Assembly: GCA_030451965.1 (NCBI GenBank) | Contig: JAKDNE010000009.1 | Location: 1 to 21,892 of the forward strand | Source of the DNA: Brachybacterium sp. | Lineage (GTDB): Bacteria > Actinomycetota > Actinomycetes > Actinomycetales > Dermabacteraceae | DNA length: 21,892 bases | Direction of reading: 5' to 3' | Part shown: in pieces, positions 9,262 through 16,028 of the stretch | Numbering within the stretch: the first letter of the stretch is position 1 | Layout of the letters: every line of letters begins with the position of its first letter | Notes under the pieces: model-generated | The model's database searches: none | What the model was told of the DNA's origin: nothing | Seen by the model: only the letters and a program-made list of their open reading frames with translations | Program-made: the position numbers and the translations under genes

Positions 9262-10055
9262 TGGGACTGCTCTCCCGCTTGCTCGAGCGTCGAGGTGCCG
9301 AGGTGCCTTTGGCGCACAAGCGAGATCCGTTGCACGCCTCGGGTCTGTCCGACGTGGAGCTGCGGGCCACCTGGATCTGCGCCTCCTGGCTGCTCGGGTA
9401 CCCGGACACCGGTCTGCTCGGGCAGGTCGACGTGATCCGACGGCTCGCCGACGACCTGCCCGAACAGACCGGATCCGGCCTGCTCGCCAGCCTCGAGGCG
9501 ATCGGAGCACTTCCGCTGCGCGAGCTGCAGTCCCGCTATGTCGACACGTTCGATACCCGCCGCCGCGGCTGCCTGTACCTGACCTACTTCAGCCAGGGCG
9601 ATACCCGTCGCCGCGGCATGGCACTGGTACGGATCAAGCAGGACTTCCGGGCCGCCGGAGTGGAGGTCGGCAACAACGAGCTGCCCGACCACCTGCCGAC
9701 CGTGCTCGAGTTCGCCGCCGCCCACGACGCCGAGCGCGGAGCGAAGATCCTGCGCACCAACCGGCCCGGTCTGGAACTGCTGCGACTGCACCTGCAGGAG
9801 ACCGACTCACCATGGCACGGCGTCCTCGACGCCATCTCGGAGACGCTGCCACCGCTGGATGTGGACGACCGCGAGGCCGTGATGCGTCTCGCAGCCGAGG
9901 GCCCGGACGACGAGACCGTGGGACTGGACGGCTACGGGCAGGAAGAGGATGCCGCCGCGGTCGCCACTCACACCATGGCAGCCCCGTCCTCCTGCGATCA
10001 CGACGCCACCGCAAGTGCCGTCCCGATCGAACTGACGAAAGGCCCCCGACGATGA
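9261..10055 (+). CDS. narJ: Nitrate reductase molybdenum cofactor assembly chaperone
   Basis: Dedicated cytoplasmic chaperone of the TorD/NarJ type that holds apo-NarG until the Mo cofactor is inserted and the complex docks on NarI. 264 aa; the all-helical core covers about residues 30-190, including the family-typical RGCLYLTYFSQGDTRRRG region and NELPDHLP. The last ~60 residues are acidic and low-complexity, ending with an Ala/His/Cys-containing segment, and make it a little longer than E. coli NarJ (236 aa). Start ATG overlaps the narH stop (TGATG) and its own stop overlaps narI (ATGA), so narHJI are translationally coupled. Confidence 0.94.
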   Translation: MGLLSRLLERRGAEVPLAHKRDPLHASGLSDVELRATWICASWLLGYPDTGLLGQVDVIRRLADDLPEQTGSGLLASLEAIGALPLRELQSRYVDTFDTRRRGCLYLTYFSQGDTRRRGMALVRIKQDFRAAGVEVGNNELPDHLPTVLEFAAAHDAERGAKILRTNRPGLELLRLHLQETDSPWHGVLDAISETLPPLDVDDREAVMRLAAEGPDDETVGLDGYGQEEDAAAVATHTMAAPSSCDHDATASAVPIELTKGPRR

Positions 10056-10819
10056 GTGATGACACGACGCTGGACATCCTGCTCTGGATAGTTCTGCCCT
10101 ACTTCGTGCTGGCGATCTTCATCCTCGGGCACGTGTGGCGTTTCCGCACGGACCAGTACACGGTCACCAGCAGATCCAGCCAGCTCTACGAGTCCAAGCT
10201 GCTCCGGTTCGGTTCGCCGCTGTTCCACTACGGCATCATCGCCGTCTTCTTCGGACACCTGATGGGATTGCTGATCCCGCAACGATGGACCGACGCGATC
10301 GGCATCACCGAGTCGATGTACCACTGGGGGGCCTTCGCCATGGGGATCGTCGCCTCGGCGGTCACCGCCGGGGGCATCATGATCCTCGCCTGGCGACGCA
10401 CCACCAACGACCGCGTCAAGACCGTGACCCCGGTCGGCGACAAGATCATGTTCGGCCTGCTGGGGCTCTCCATCCTGCTGGGGATCGTGGCGACGCTGTT
10501 CAACCTCGAGGGCTCCTACAACTACCGCGAGGGACTCTCGATCTGGTTCCGGAACTTCTGGACCCTGAACCCGGACGCGTCCCTCATGGCGTCGGCGCCG
10601 CTCTTCTTCCAGCTGCATGTGCTGATGGCGCTGGTCCTGTTCGCGATCTGGCCGTTCTCCCGCCTGGTCCACGCGTTCACCATCCCGTTCGGCTACCTGA
10701 ACCGCCCGTACATCCTGTACCGCTCCCGGGATGACACCGAGCGGAAGCCGCGTCCGGGGTGGGCGAAGAGTGACATCCCCGAGGTGCCGGGACCCGCGAC
10801 GTCACGGCGACGAAAATAG
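10052..10819 (+). CDS. narI: Respiratory nitrate reductase gamma subunit (cytochrome b)
   Basis: Membrane diheme cytochrome b that oxidises menaquinol and anchors NarGH. 255 aa with five hydrophobic helices. Heme-ligand histidines H59 and H69 are 10 residues apart, and a second pair near the C-terminus (FQLHVL ... RLVHAF) is 18 apart; these are the spacings of E. coli H56/H66 and H187/H205. The Arg/Lys-rich tail after the last helix is cytoplasmic. ATG 10052 overlaps the narJ stop. The TAG stop (10817-10819) lies inside the A/T stretch that is the T-tract of the terminator read on the other strand. Confidence 0.95.
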   Translation: MSDDTTLDILLWIVLPYFVLAIFILGHVWRFRTDQYTVTSRSSQLYESKLLRFGSPLFHYGIIAVFFGHLMGLLIPQRWTDAIGITESMYHWGAFAMGIVASAVTAGGIMILAWRRTTNDRVKTVTPVGDKIMFGLLGLSILLGIVATLFNLEGSYNYREGLSIWFRNFWTLNPDASLMASAPLFFQLHVLMALVLFAIWPFSRLVHAFTIPFGYLNRPYILYRSRDDTERKPRPGWAKSDIPEVPGPATSRRRK

Positions 10820-10820
10820 A

Positions 10821-10862
10821 CCTGGGCCGCGCCATCGTCCGACGACGATGACACGGCCCAGG
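10821..10862 (-). terminator. Stacked-hairpin terminator between narI and tRNA-Pro
   Basis: An outer perfect 9-bp stem (10821-10829 with 10854-10862) surrounds a 3x3 internal loop and an inner perfect 7-bp stem (10833-10839 with 10844-10850) closed by a CGAC tetraloop. Read on the minus strand it is followed at once by a U-rich run (complement of 10813-10817), which is a textbook intrinsic terminator for tRNA-Pro. On the plus strand there is no T-tract, but the hairpin begins one base after the narI stop and probably also ends or protects the nar transcript. Confidence 0.8.
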
Positions 10863-10866
10863 CCGA

Positions 10867-10943
10867 TGGTCGGGCTGACAGGATTTGAACCTGCGACCCC
10901 CTGACCCCCAGTCAGGTGCGCTACCAAGCTGCGCCACAGCCCG
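10867..10943 (-). tRNA. tRNA-Pro (anticodon GGG)
   Basis: On the minus strand a full cloverleaf folds. The acceptor stem is 7 bp, CGGGCTG (10943-10937) with CAGCCCG (10877-10871). The anticodon stem CCTGA/TCAGG encloses loop CTGGGGG, giving anticodon GGG, and the T arm has GGTTCAAATCC. Discriminator A (10870) is followed by an encoded CCA (10869-10867). It reads CCC/CCU proline codons. The gene stands alone, convergent with narI. Confidence 0.96.
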
Positions 10944-11134
10944 CACTATTGCGGAACCCTCCGTCACCGGAGGACCGTGGAATACAGTACCCCGATATCG
11001 GCCCGTAGGGCGAATCGGAGAGGGCGTGACCTGCGGCACCCTCGTCGCTGTCGCCGGTCGGCCGGCGGCTGTGCGCGGCGGGCGCGCAACGCCGGGGCTC
11101 CGCGGGTCTGCCGCATCCGCACGAGCCCCGCTCC

Positions 11135-11140
11135 TACACT
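11135..11140 (+). promoter_or_regulatory. -10 element for a leaderless DUF881 transcript
   Basis: TACACT ends 6 nt before ATG 11147, so the usual +1 position falls on or next to the start codon. No purine-rich SD lies in the 25 nt before the ATG. Together these indicate a leaderless mRNA for the DUF881 operon. No convincing -35 is visible, which is common for actinobacterial TAnnnT promoters. Confidence 0.6.
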
Positions 11141-11146
11141 GCTGGC

Positions 11147-12094
11147 ATGCGTGACGCCGGGCACCAGACCCCTCACGGCGAGACTCCGTACTCGCCGACC
11201 TCGCTGCTGCGCGCCCTGACCGCGAACCCGTACAGCGTGGCCCCGCTGCGCCCGCATCAGCACCCGGCCGCCGAGGCCGCACCGCCGGACAACCGGTACA
11301 CCCGCGTCATCACGCTGCTGCTGGCCCTGGTGCTCGGCTTCGCTGTCGCCGTCTCCGTGCTGGACCTGCGCCATGAGGCCGCCGCGGAGGACAGCCCCCG
11401 CGCCCTGCTCGAGACGGAGGTCCGCCAGACCCGGACCGAGACGGAGCAGCTGGAGGACCGCCGCACGGAGCTCGAGGGGCAGATCACCGACGCGCAGGCC
11501 GCCGTGCTGGAGAAGGGTGATGTCGGTGGCGCGGAGCGCCTGGAGGCCTTCGAGACGGCGGGCACCGGCGTGGCCCTGTCCGGGCCGGGCGTCGTGCTCG
11601 AGATCGAGGACTCCGCCCCGCTGCCCGCGAGCCCGGGCGTGAGCACCGGCACCGTCAATCGAGTCACTGACGGCGACCTGCAGGTCGCCGTCAACGGACT
11701 GTGGGCGGCCGGGGCTGAGGCTATCGCCGTGAACGGGCAGCGGATCGGGCCGACCACGGCGATCCGCACCGCCGGCTCCGCGGTCCTGGTCGATTTCCGT
11801 CCCCTGTCCCCTCCCTACCGCATCACCGCGCTCGGTGATCCCCAGCAGCTGCGCAACGCCGTCGAGGAGTCCGAGACGGGGGAGTACCTCCAGCAGATCT
11901 CCACCCGTTTCGGGATCCGCAGATCGTGGGAGGACGCGGAGGACCTCGCCGTTCCCGCACGGGCCAGCGGCACCCTGCGGGAGGCCGCGGTCCTCGAGGA
12001 GAGCGGAGAGGCCGCCTCCGAGACCGCACCGGCCGAGCCGCCGACCGCCCCATCGACCGCCGCCACGCGCGGCCCCGAGGAGGACTCCCCGTGA
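11147..12094 (+). CDS. DUF881 membrane-anchored coiled-coil protein (first copy)
   Basis: 315 aa. Cytoplasmic N-terminus (1-50), one transmembrane helix at about 53-73, a charged coiled coil at about 84-122, then the DUF881 globular domain (about 130-275) and an Ala/Pro/Glu-rich tail. Topology suggests the globular part lies outside the membrane. Biochemical function is unknown. The gene corresponds in position and architecture to the DUF881 genes flanking the small basic protein in the Rv1823-Rv1825 region of mycobacteria, a neighbourhood tied to cell envelope and division genes. ATG 11147 is the leaderless start discussed at 11135-11140. The stop overlaps the next gene by 4 nt (GTGA). Confidence 0.88.
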   Translation: MRDAGHQTPHGETPYSPTSLLRALTANPYSVAPLRPHQHPAAEAAPPDNRYTRVITLLLALVLGFAVAVSVLDLRHEAAAEDSPRALLETEVRQTRTETEQLEDRRTELEGQITDAQAAVLEKGDVGGAERLEAFETAGTGVALSGPGVVLEIEDSAPLPASPGVSTGTVNRVTDGDLQVAVNGLWAAGAEAIAVNGQRIGPTTAIRTAGSAVLVDFRPLSPPYRITALGDPQQLRNAVEESETGEYLQQISTRFGIRRSWEDAEDLAVPARASGTLREAAVLEESGEAASETAPAEPPTAPSTAATRGPEEDSP

Positions 12095-12423
12095 TCGCCA
12101 TCATCGGACTGGTGCTGGGCATCGTGCTGGGCGTTGTCGTCCAGCCGGACGTGCCCGTCATCCTGCAGCCGTACCTGCCCATCGCCGTGGTCGCCGCACT
12201 GGACACCCTGGCCGGTGGCCTGCGAGCCAGCCTCGACGGCGCCTTCGACGCGCATGTCTTCATCACCTCATTCCTGTTCAACGTGCTGATCGCGGCATTC
12301 CTCGTCTTCCTCGGCGATCAGCTCGGGGTCGGTTCGCAGCTCTCCACCGCGGTGATCGTGGTGCTGGGCATCCGCATCTTCTCCAACGCCGCCGCGATCC
12401 GGCGCCTGTTGTTCCGGTCATGA
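12091..12423 (+). CDS. sbp: Small basic protein (DUF1290, Sbp family)
   Basis: 110-aa hydrophobic protein with three or so transmembrane helices (about 1-18, 28-48, 55-75) and a basic C-terminal end (RRLLFRS). The SFLFNVLIAAFLVFLGDQLG and GIRIFSNAAAIRR blocks are typical of the 'small basic protein' (DUF1290) family found beside divIVA/ftsZ-type or DUF881 genes in Gram-positives. Function is unknown; a membrane scaffold role with DUF881 partners is inference. GTG 12091 has a strong GAGGAGG (12077-12083) 7 nt upstream and overlaps the previous stop. Its stop overlaps the next ATG (ATGA). Confidence 0.88.
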   Translation: MIAIIGLVLGIVLGVVVQPDVPVILQPYLPIAVVAALDTLAGGLRASLDGAFDAHVFITSFLFNVLIAAFLVFLGDQLGVGSQLSTAVIVVLGIRIFSNAAAIRRLLFRS

Positions 12424-13172
12424 GCGACGGCACCCGCACCCCCTCGACCACGCATCAGCAGAGGCTGGTCTGGCGGCGCCTGGGCGATGCCCTGCGCCCG
12501 CAGCCCTCCCTCGCCCAGGTGATCGTGGGCCTGCTGTGCCTGCTGCTGGGCCTGTCGATCGCTGCCCAGGTGCGCGAGAGCGAGGACTCCCTCGAGGGCG
12601 CCACCCAGCAGGAGCTGGTGCGGCTGCTGGACGAGTCCGGTCGGCACACCGCCGATCTCGAGGTCGAGAACGCAGACCTCGAGCGCACGCTGGACACGCT
12701 GCGCTCCGGCCAGGAGGACGATGTCGCGGCCCAGAACGCCGCCGAGGGGCGGCTGGCGGATCTCGAGATCCTCGCCGGGACGGTGCCCGCCCACGGCCGT
12801 GGCATCGTCATCTCGATCGCTGATCTCGAGCAGGGCGTGCGCGCCTCGACACTGCTGGGCGTGGTCCAGGAGCTGCGCAACGCCGGTGCGGAGGTGATCC
12901 AGATCGGGGACGTGCGGGTGGTGGCCTCGACCTCCATCACCACCGGCACCGACGGTCGGCTGCAGGTCGATGGAACGGCGATCGACGCGCCCTACGTGGT
13001 GCGAGCGATCGGGGACCCCTCGGTGATGGAGCCCGCGCTGCAGATCCCCGGCGGCGCCGCGGACTCGGTCGCCGGCGACGGCGGGAGCCTCGCGGCGACT
13101 GCGGACGACGACGTGCGGATCGAGGCCACGGTGGCGCTCAGCACGCCGGAGCATTCTCGAGTGGTCAAATGA
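12420..13172 (+). CDS. DUF881 membrane-anchored coiled-coil protein (second copy)
   Basis: 250 aa with the same plan as the first copy: a short basic cytoplasmic N-terminus, one transmembrane helix at about 31-50, a coiled coil at about 60-118, then the DUF881 domain (about 120-235). The two copies share the layout and short blocks such as AVNGLWAAGAEAIAVNG versus VVQELRNAGAEVIQIGD, showing ancient duplication rather than recent copying. It overlaps sbp by 4 nt, so the three genes are one coupled unit, and the proteins plausibly form a membrane complex (inference). No enzymatic motif is seen. Confidence 0.88.
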   Translation: MSDGTRTPSTTHQQRLVWRRLGDALRPQPSLAQVIVGLLCLLLGLSIAAQVRESEDSLEGATQQELVRLLDESGRHTADLEVENADLERTLDTLRSGQEDDVAAQNAAEGRLADLEILAGTVPAHGRGIVISIADLEQGVRASTLLGVVQELRNAGAEVIQIGDVRVVASTSITTGTDGRLQVDGTAIDAPYVVRAIGDPSVMEPALQIPGGAADSVAGDGGSLAATADDDVRIEATVALSTPEHSRVVK

Positions 13173-13245
13173 TCGTCAATTCTTGTCCCCACGTGGCCCG
13201 GAAGCCCCGCTGACCGTCCACGGCATGCGAAGATGACGGTGCCGA

Positions 13246-13270
13246 ATCCTCTGCGCTCATCGCACAGGAT
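13246..13270 (+). terminator. Hairpin between the DUF881 unit and the FHA gene
   Basis: Inverted repeat with 10-nt arms (13246-13255 and 13261-13270), 9 of 10 paired, one C:C mismatch, and a 5-nt loop. No T-tract follows. It lies 14 nt before the FHA gene's SD, so it is either the end of the upstream transcript or a structured 5' leader of the FHA mRNA. Confidence 0.35.
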
Positions 13271-13297
13271 CCGCAGCAGGCCAGGAAGGGGTGCGCG

Positions 13298-13741
13298 GTG
13301 TCAGGGAACACCGAGTGGAACGACGAGAATCTCGACCACACGTCGAAGTTGAGCGCGATCTCGCCCAACGATCCCGTGGACGATGCCGAGCCCGGTCTCT
13401 CGTCCCAGGACCGTCGGGCGATCGAGAACCTGCCCCCGCGCAGTGCGCTGCTGATCGTGCGGAAGGGCCCGAACCTCGGTGCCCGTTTCCTGCTGGATTC
13501 CGAGACCACCGTCGCGGGCCGTCACCCCAAGTGCGAGATCTTCCTCGACGACGTGACGGTCTCGCGCAAGCACGCCGCCTTCGTACGCGACGGGGAGGGT
13601 TTCCTGGTGCGGGACCTGGGATCGCTCAACGGCTCCTATGTCGGCAAGGATCGGGTGGACGAAGCCCGTCTGCACTCCGGCCAGGACGTGCAGATCGGGA
13701 AGTACCGGCTGACCTACTACGCGTTCAACGGGACGGCCTGA
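13298..13741 (+). CDS. garA: FHA-domain protein, GarA/OdhI-like
   Basis: 147 aa. GarA/OdhI proteins are soluble metabolic switches that bind and inhibit 2-oxoglutarate dehydrogenase and control glutamate metabolism until phosphorylated at an N-terminal Thr. The FHA fold covers about 50-140 with the phospho-binding set G74-R75, S89-R90-K91-H92 and N111-G112. The blocks LPPRSALLIVRKGPNLG, FLDDVTVSRKHA and GSLNGSYV are strongly GarA-like. The unstructured N-terminus has DHTSKL (13-18) where family members carry ETTSVF: the second Thr (T15) and the Ser are kept, but the first Thr is His. GTG 13298 has AAGGGG (13286-13291) at 6 nt. MerR gene ftsR follows after 4 nt. Assignment is strong; the switch function is inferred. 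Confidence 0.87.
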   Translation: MSGNTEWNDENLDHTSKLSAISPNDPVDDAEPGLSSQDRRAIENLPPRSALLIVRKGPNLGARFLLDSETTVAGRHPKCEIFLDDVTVSRKHAAFVRDGEGFLVRDLGSLNGSYVGKDRVDEARLHSGQDVQIGKYRLTYYAFNGTA

Positions 13742-13745
13742 CCCG

Positions 13746-14438
13746 GTGTCGGCCTCCGCCTCGCGCAGGCTGAGCTCGTCCGCAGCCTCGCGGCTCAGCA
13801 TCGGCCAGGTGCTGGAGATCCTGCGCGACGAGTTCCCGGACCTCGCGCATTCCAAGCTCCACTACCTCGAGTCCGAGGGCCTGATCACGCCCGAGCGCAC
13901 TGCGGCCGGCTACCGCAAGTACAGCCGGGAGGACGTGGATCGGCTGCGGTTCGTGCTGCGCGCCCAGCGTGATCGCTTCTGGCCGCTCAAGGTCATCAAG
14001 GAGCATCTGCTCGAGCACGGCGTGGACTCCGAGATCACCTCGATCGCTTCGCGGCCCGGTCCCACCTCGGCCCTGCAGGCGGTCCGGCTGGATCGGCGGG
14101 GTCTGGCCCACGAGGCCGGTGTCGAGGACGGGTTCCTCGACGAGCTGGAGCAGTTCGGGATGCTGAGCGAGGGGCCGCTGTTCTACGGCGCCACCGAGCT
14201 GGAGATCGTCACCGCCGCACGGGACCTCGCGGACGAGGGCCTGCACCCCCGGCACCTGGTGATGCTCCGCACGGCTGCCGAGCGGGAGGCGCACATGATC
14301 CGCTCCGTGGCACGCCCGCGCTCACGCCCCGGGGATTCTGCGGCGCGCGGCGAGGCCGAGGACTTCGCTCGCGACCTGGGGGAATCGATGATCACCCTGC
14401 ACGGGGCGGTGCTGAGGACCAAGCTCCGGGAGGGCTGA
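13746..14438 (+). CDS. ftsR: MerR-family regulator, FtsR-like
   Basis: 230 aa. The MerR-type winged helix-turn-helix at about 16-95 (RLSIGQVLEILRDEFPD, KLHYLESEGLITPERT, GYRKYSREDVDRL) is followed by a C-terminal domain without metal-binding cysteines. The order GarA/OdhI then this gene matches C. glutamicum odhI-ftsR and M. tuberculosis Rv1827-Rv1828. FtsR of C. glutamicum is known as an activator of ftsZ, so a division-control role is likely here by orthology. GTG start lies 4 nt after the FHA stop, so it is translationally linked. There is no strong SD of its own. It is not a CueR/MerR-type metal sensor. Confidence 0.87.
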   Translation: MSASASRRLSSSAASRLSIGQVLEILRDEFPDLAHSKLHYLESEGLITPERTAAGYRKYSREDVDRLRFVLRAQRDRFWPLKVIKEHLLEHGVDSEITSIASRPGPTSALQAVRLDRRGLAHEAGVEDGFLDELEQFGMLSEGPLFYGATELEIVTAARDLADEGLHPRHLVMLRTAAEREAHMIRSVARPRSRPGDSAARGEAEDFARDLGESMITLHGAVLRTKLREG

Positions 14439-14567
14439 CCTCGTTCGAGCCGTCACCGGTCCGTGACCTCCGGGCGGCGCGTTGCTGTCGGTCGACGGAC
14501 TCTTCGCGCTACCCTGGACAGGTGCTCTCATCCTTCCCCCTCGGAGAGCCGGAACCCGGAGGTAGCC

Positions 14568-15152
14568 GTGAACGCCACTCGAGGCGATGATCGCACTGAA
14601 CAGTCCACCGTTCCCGCGGAGCCCGCCCAGGGCGTGCTCTTCGACGATGTGGTGGACACTCCGGGTGAGCTCGGCTACCGAGGCCCGGCCGCCTGCAAGG
14701 CCGCCGGGATCACCTATCGCCAGCTCGACTACTGGGCCCGCACCGGCCTCGTCGAGCCCGGGGTGCGCGCCGCGCACGGTTCCGGCAGTCAGCGTCTCTA
14801 CGGATTCCGCGACATCCTGGTGCTGAAGGTCGTCAAGCGTCTGCTCGACACCGGCGTCTCCCTCCAGCAGATCCGCGTCGCCGTCAGTGCTCTGCGCGAG
14901 CGCGGCATCGACGACCTCGCCGGCATCACCCTCATGAGCGACGGCGCCTCGGTGTACGAGTGCACCTCCGCCGAGGACGTCTTCGACCTGGTCCAGGGCG
15001 GACAGGGTGTGTTCGGCATCGCCGTGGGTCGGGTCTGGCGCGAGGTCGAGAACGATCTCTCCGTGCTGCCGGGTGTCGATCCGGCCGACGATGCGGCCCT
15101 CGCGCTGCAGGATGAGCTGGCCGCTCGTCGCCGCTCCCGCCAGGCGGGCTGA
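14568..15152 (+). CDS. MerR-family regulator, Rv1830-like
   Basis: 194 aa. A short acidic N-terminal extension containing GVLFDD, then a MerR winged HTH at about 38-108 (GYRGPAACKAAGITYRQLDYWARTGLVEP, GSGSQRLYGFRDILVLKVVKRLLDTG) and a compact effector region (ECTSAEDVFDLVQGGQGVFGIAVGRV). This is the second, highly conserved MerR of the actinobacterial GarA/FtsR neighbourhood (Rv1830 in M. tuberculosis); its targets are poorly defined. GTG 14568 has GGAGG (14558-14562) at 5 nt and is preferred to an in-frame GTG at 14463 whose translation looks random. A TACCCT at 14510-14515 may be its own -10, so it may be transcribed apart from ftsR. Confidence 0.87.
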   Translation: MNATRGDDRTEQSTVPAEPAQGVLFDDVVDTPGELGYRGPAACKAAGITYRQLDYWARTGLVEPGVRAAHGSGSQRLYGFRDILVLKVVKRLLDTGVSLQQIRVAVSALRERGIDDLAGITLMSDGASVYECTSAEDVFDLVQGGQGVFGIAVGRVWREVENDLSVLPGVDPADDAALALQDELAARRRSRQAG

Positions 15153-15176
15153 CCGCTCCCCACCACCGCATCACAG

Positions 15177-15211
15177 AGAACGGCGAGCCCTGGGAAGGGG
15201 CTCGCCGTTCT
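15177..15211. terminator. Bidirectional hairpin between merR and parA
   Basis: Perfect 14-bp stem (15177-15190 with 15198-15211) and a 7-nt loop, sitting between the ends of two convergent genes. T-tracts are poor on both sides, but the position and strength make it a convincing shared terminator. Confidence 0.75.
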
Positions 15212-15229
15212 GTCATGCAGGGCGCCGGG

Positions 15230-16021
15230 TCAGGAATTCTGCCGGGAATCCATCACGGTGCGCAGCAGTGCATCGAAGTCCTCGGTGAGCCGCTTGCCGG
15301 AGGCTCCTTCGTACTTGTGCAGCGGCACGGCGCCGCCCTGCGCCTGCTGCAGGCCCACTCGCTCCTCGATGACGGGCTCGAGCACCACATCTCCGAACAG
15401 CTCCCGCAGTTCCGCCAGCCGGTACTGGTGCTCGACCGACCGCGGCCGATAACGGTTCACCGCCAGGCCCAGCGGCTGCAGGCGCGGGGCGATGCCGTCC
15501 TCGCGCATCTCGGTCGCGAGCTTGAGCGCACGATCCGCCGCGGTGACGGCGAAGAAGCCCGGCTCGGCGACGACCAAGGCACGATCCGAAGCGGCGAGCG
15601 CCATCTGGGTGAGGCCGTTGAGCGAGGGCGGGCAGTCGATGAGCACCAGATCGTACTGGTGGGTGCGCTTTTCCAGCGCCTGGTGGAGGCGCCGCACGTC
15701 CTTGGGGCTCTGGGCGGGGGAGTCCATGATCGCGGAGCGGCTCGATCCCGGGATGATGTCCAGGTGCGAGGCGGCATCAGCGGCCCACGGGGTCGGGATG
15801 ATCGCCCGGTCGATGGTCTCGGTGCGTGGCGAACTGATCACCTCGGCGATGTCCAGGCTGCTGGCCGGTTCGCCGAGCAGACCGAGGGTGGAGTCGCCCT
15901 GTGGATCGAAATCGATCACGAGCGTGTTCACCCCCTGGTGGAGGGCGGCAGAAGCCAGGCCGAGGGTCACGGACGTCTTGCCGACGCCGCCCTTGAGGGA
16001 ACACACACTCACGATGAACAC
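15230..16021 (-). CDS. parA: Orphan ParA/MinD-family ATPase
   Basis: 263 aa deviant-Walker P-loop ATPase. The Walker A KGGVGKT is at 10-16 with signature lysine K10. The switch I/A' block DFDPQGDST is at 37-45, and the Walker B-like LVLIDCPPSLNGL lies near the middle. ParA proteins dimerise on ATP and position DNA or protein cargo on nucleoid or membrane. No parB, parS cluster or MipZ-type partner is visible nearby, so the cargo is unknown. Location beside the sbp/DUF881/FtsR cluster suggests cell-cycle or envelope positioning (inference). GTG 16021 looks leaderless, with TAGACT 7 nt upstream and no SD. It converges on the Rv1830-like gene. Confidence 0.88.
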   Translation of the reverse strand: MFIVSVCSLKGGVGKTSVTLGLASAALHQGVNTLVIDFDPQGDSTLGLLGEPASSLDIAEVISSPRTETIDRAIIPTPWAADAASHLDIIPGSSRSAIMDSPAQSPKDVRRLHQALEKRTHQYDLVLIDCPPSLNGLTQMALAASDRALVVAEPGFFAVTAADRALKLATEMREDGIAPRLQPLGLAVNRYRPRSVEHQYRLAELRELFGDVVLEPVIEERVGLQQAQGGAVPLHKYEGASGKRLTEDFDALLRTVMDSRQNS

Positions 16022-16028
16022 AGTGGGC

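Noticed and set aside
7147..9510. Very long minus-strand open frame (787 codons) opposite narG, narH and narJ
   Set aside because: It is the antisense shadow of highly biased GC-rich codons. The translation has no recognisable domain, while the plus strand encodes complete NarG/NarH/NarJ with all ligands.
10867..10943. tRNA-Pro as an attachment site for an integrated element
   Set aside because: No integrase, no repeated tRNA 3' fragment found nearby, and both flanks are core chromosomal genes.
10958..10973. 6-bp perfect hairpin just upstream of the tRNA-Pro 5' end
   Set aside because: It lies in the tRNA leader removed by RNase P, has no T-tract, and is short enough to be chance at this GC content.
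10677..11282. Minus-strand open frame covering the tRNA and the DUF881 start
   Set aside because: It runs through a well-folded tRNA-Pro gene and opposite a family-supported CDS, with no protein similarity seen.
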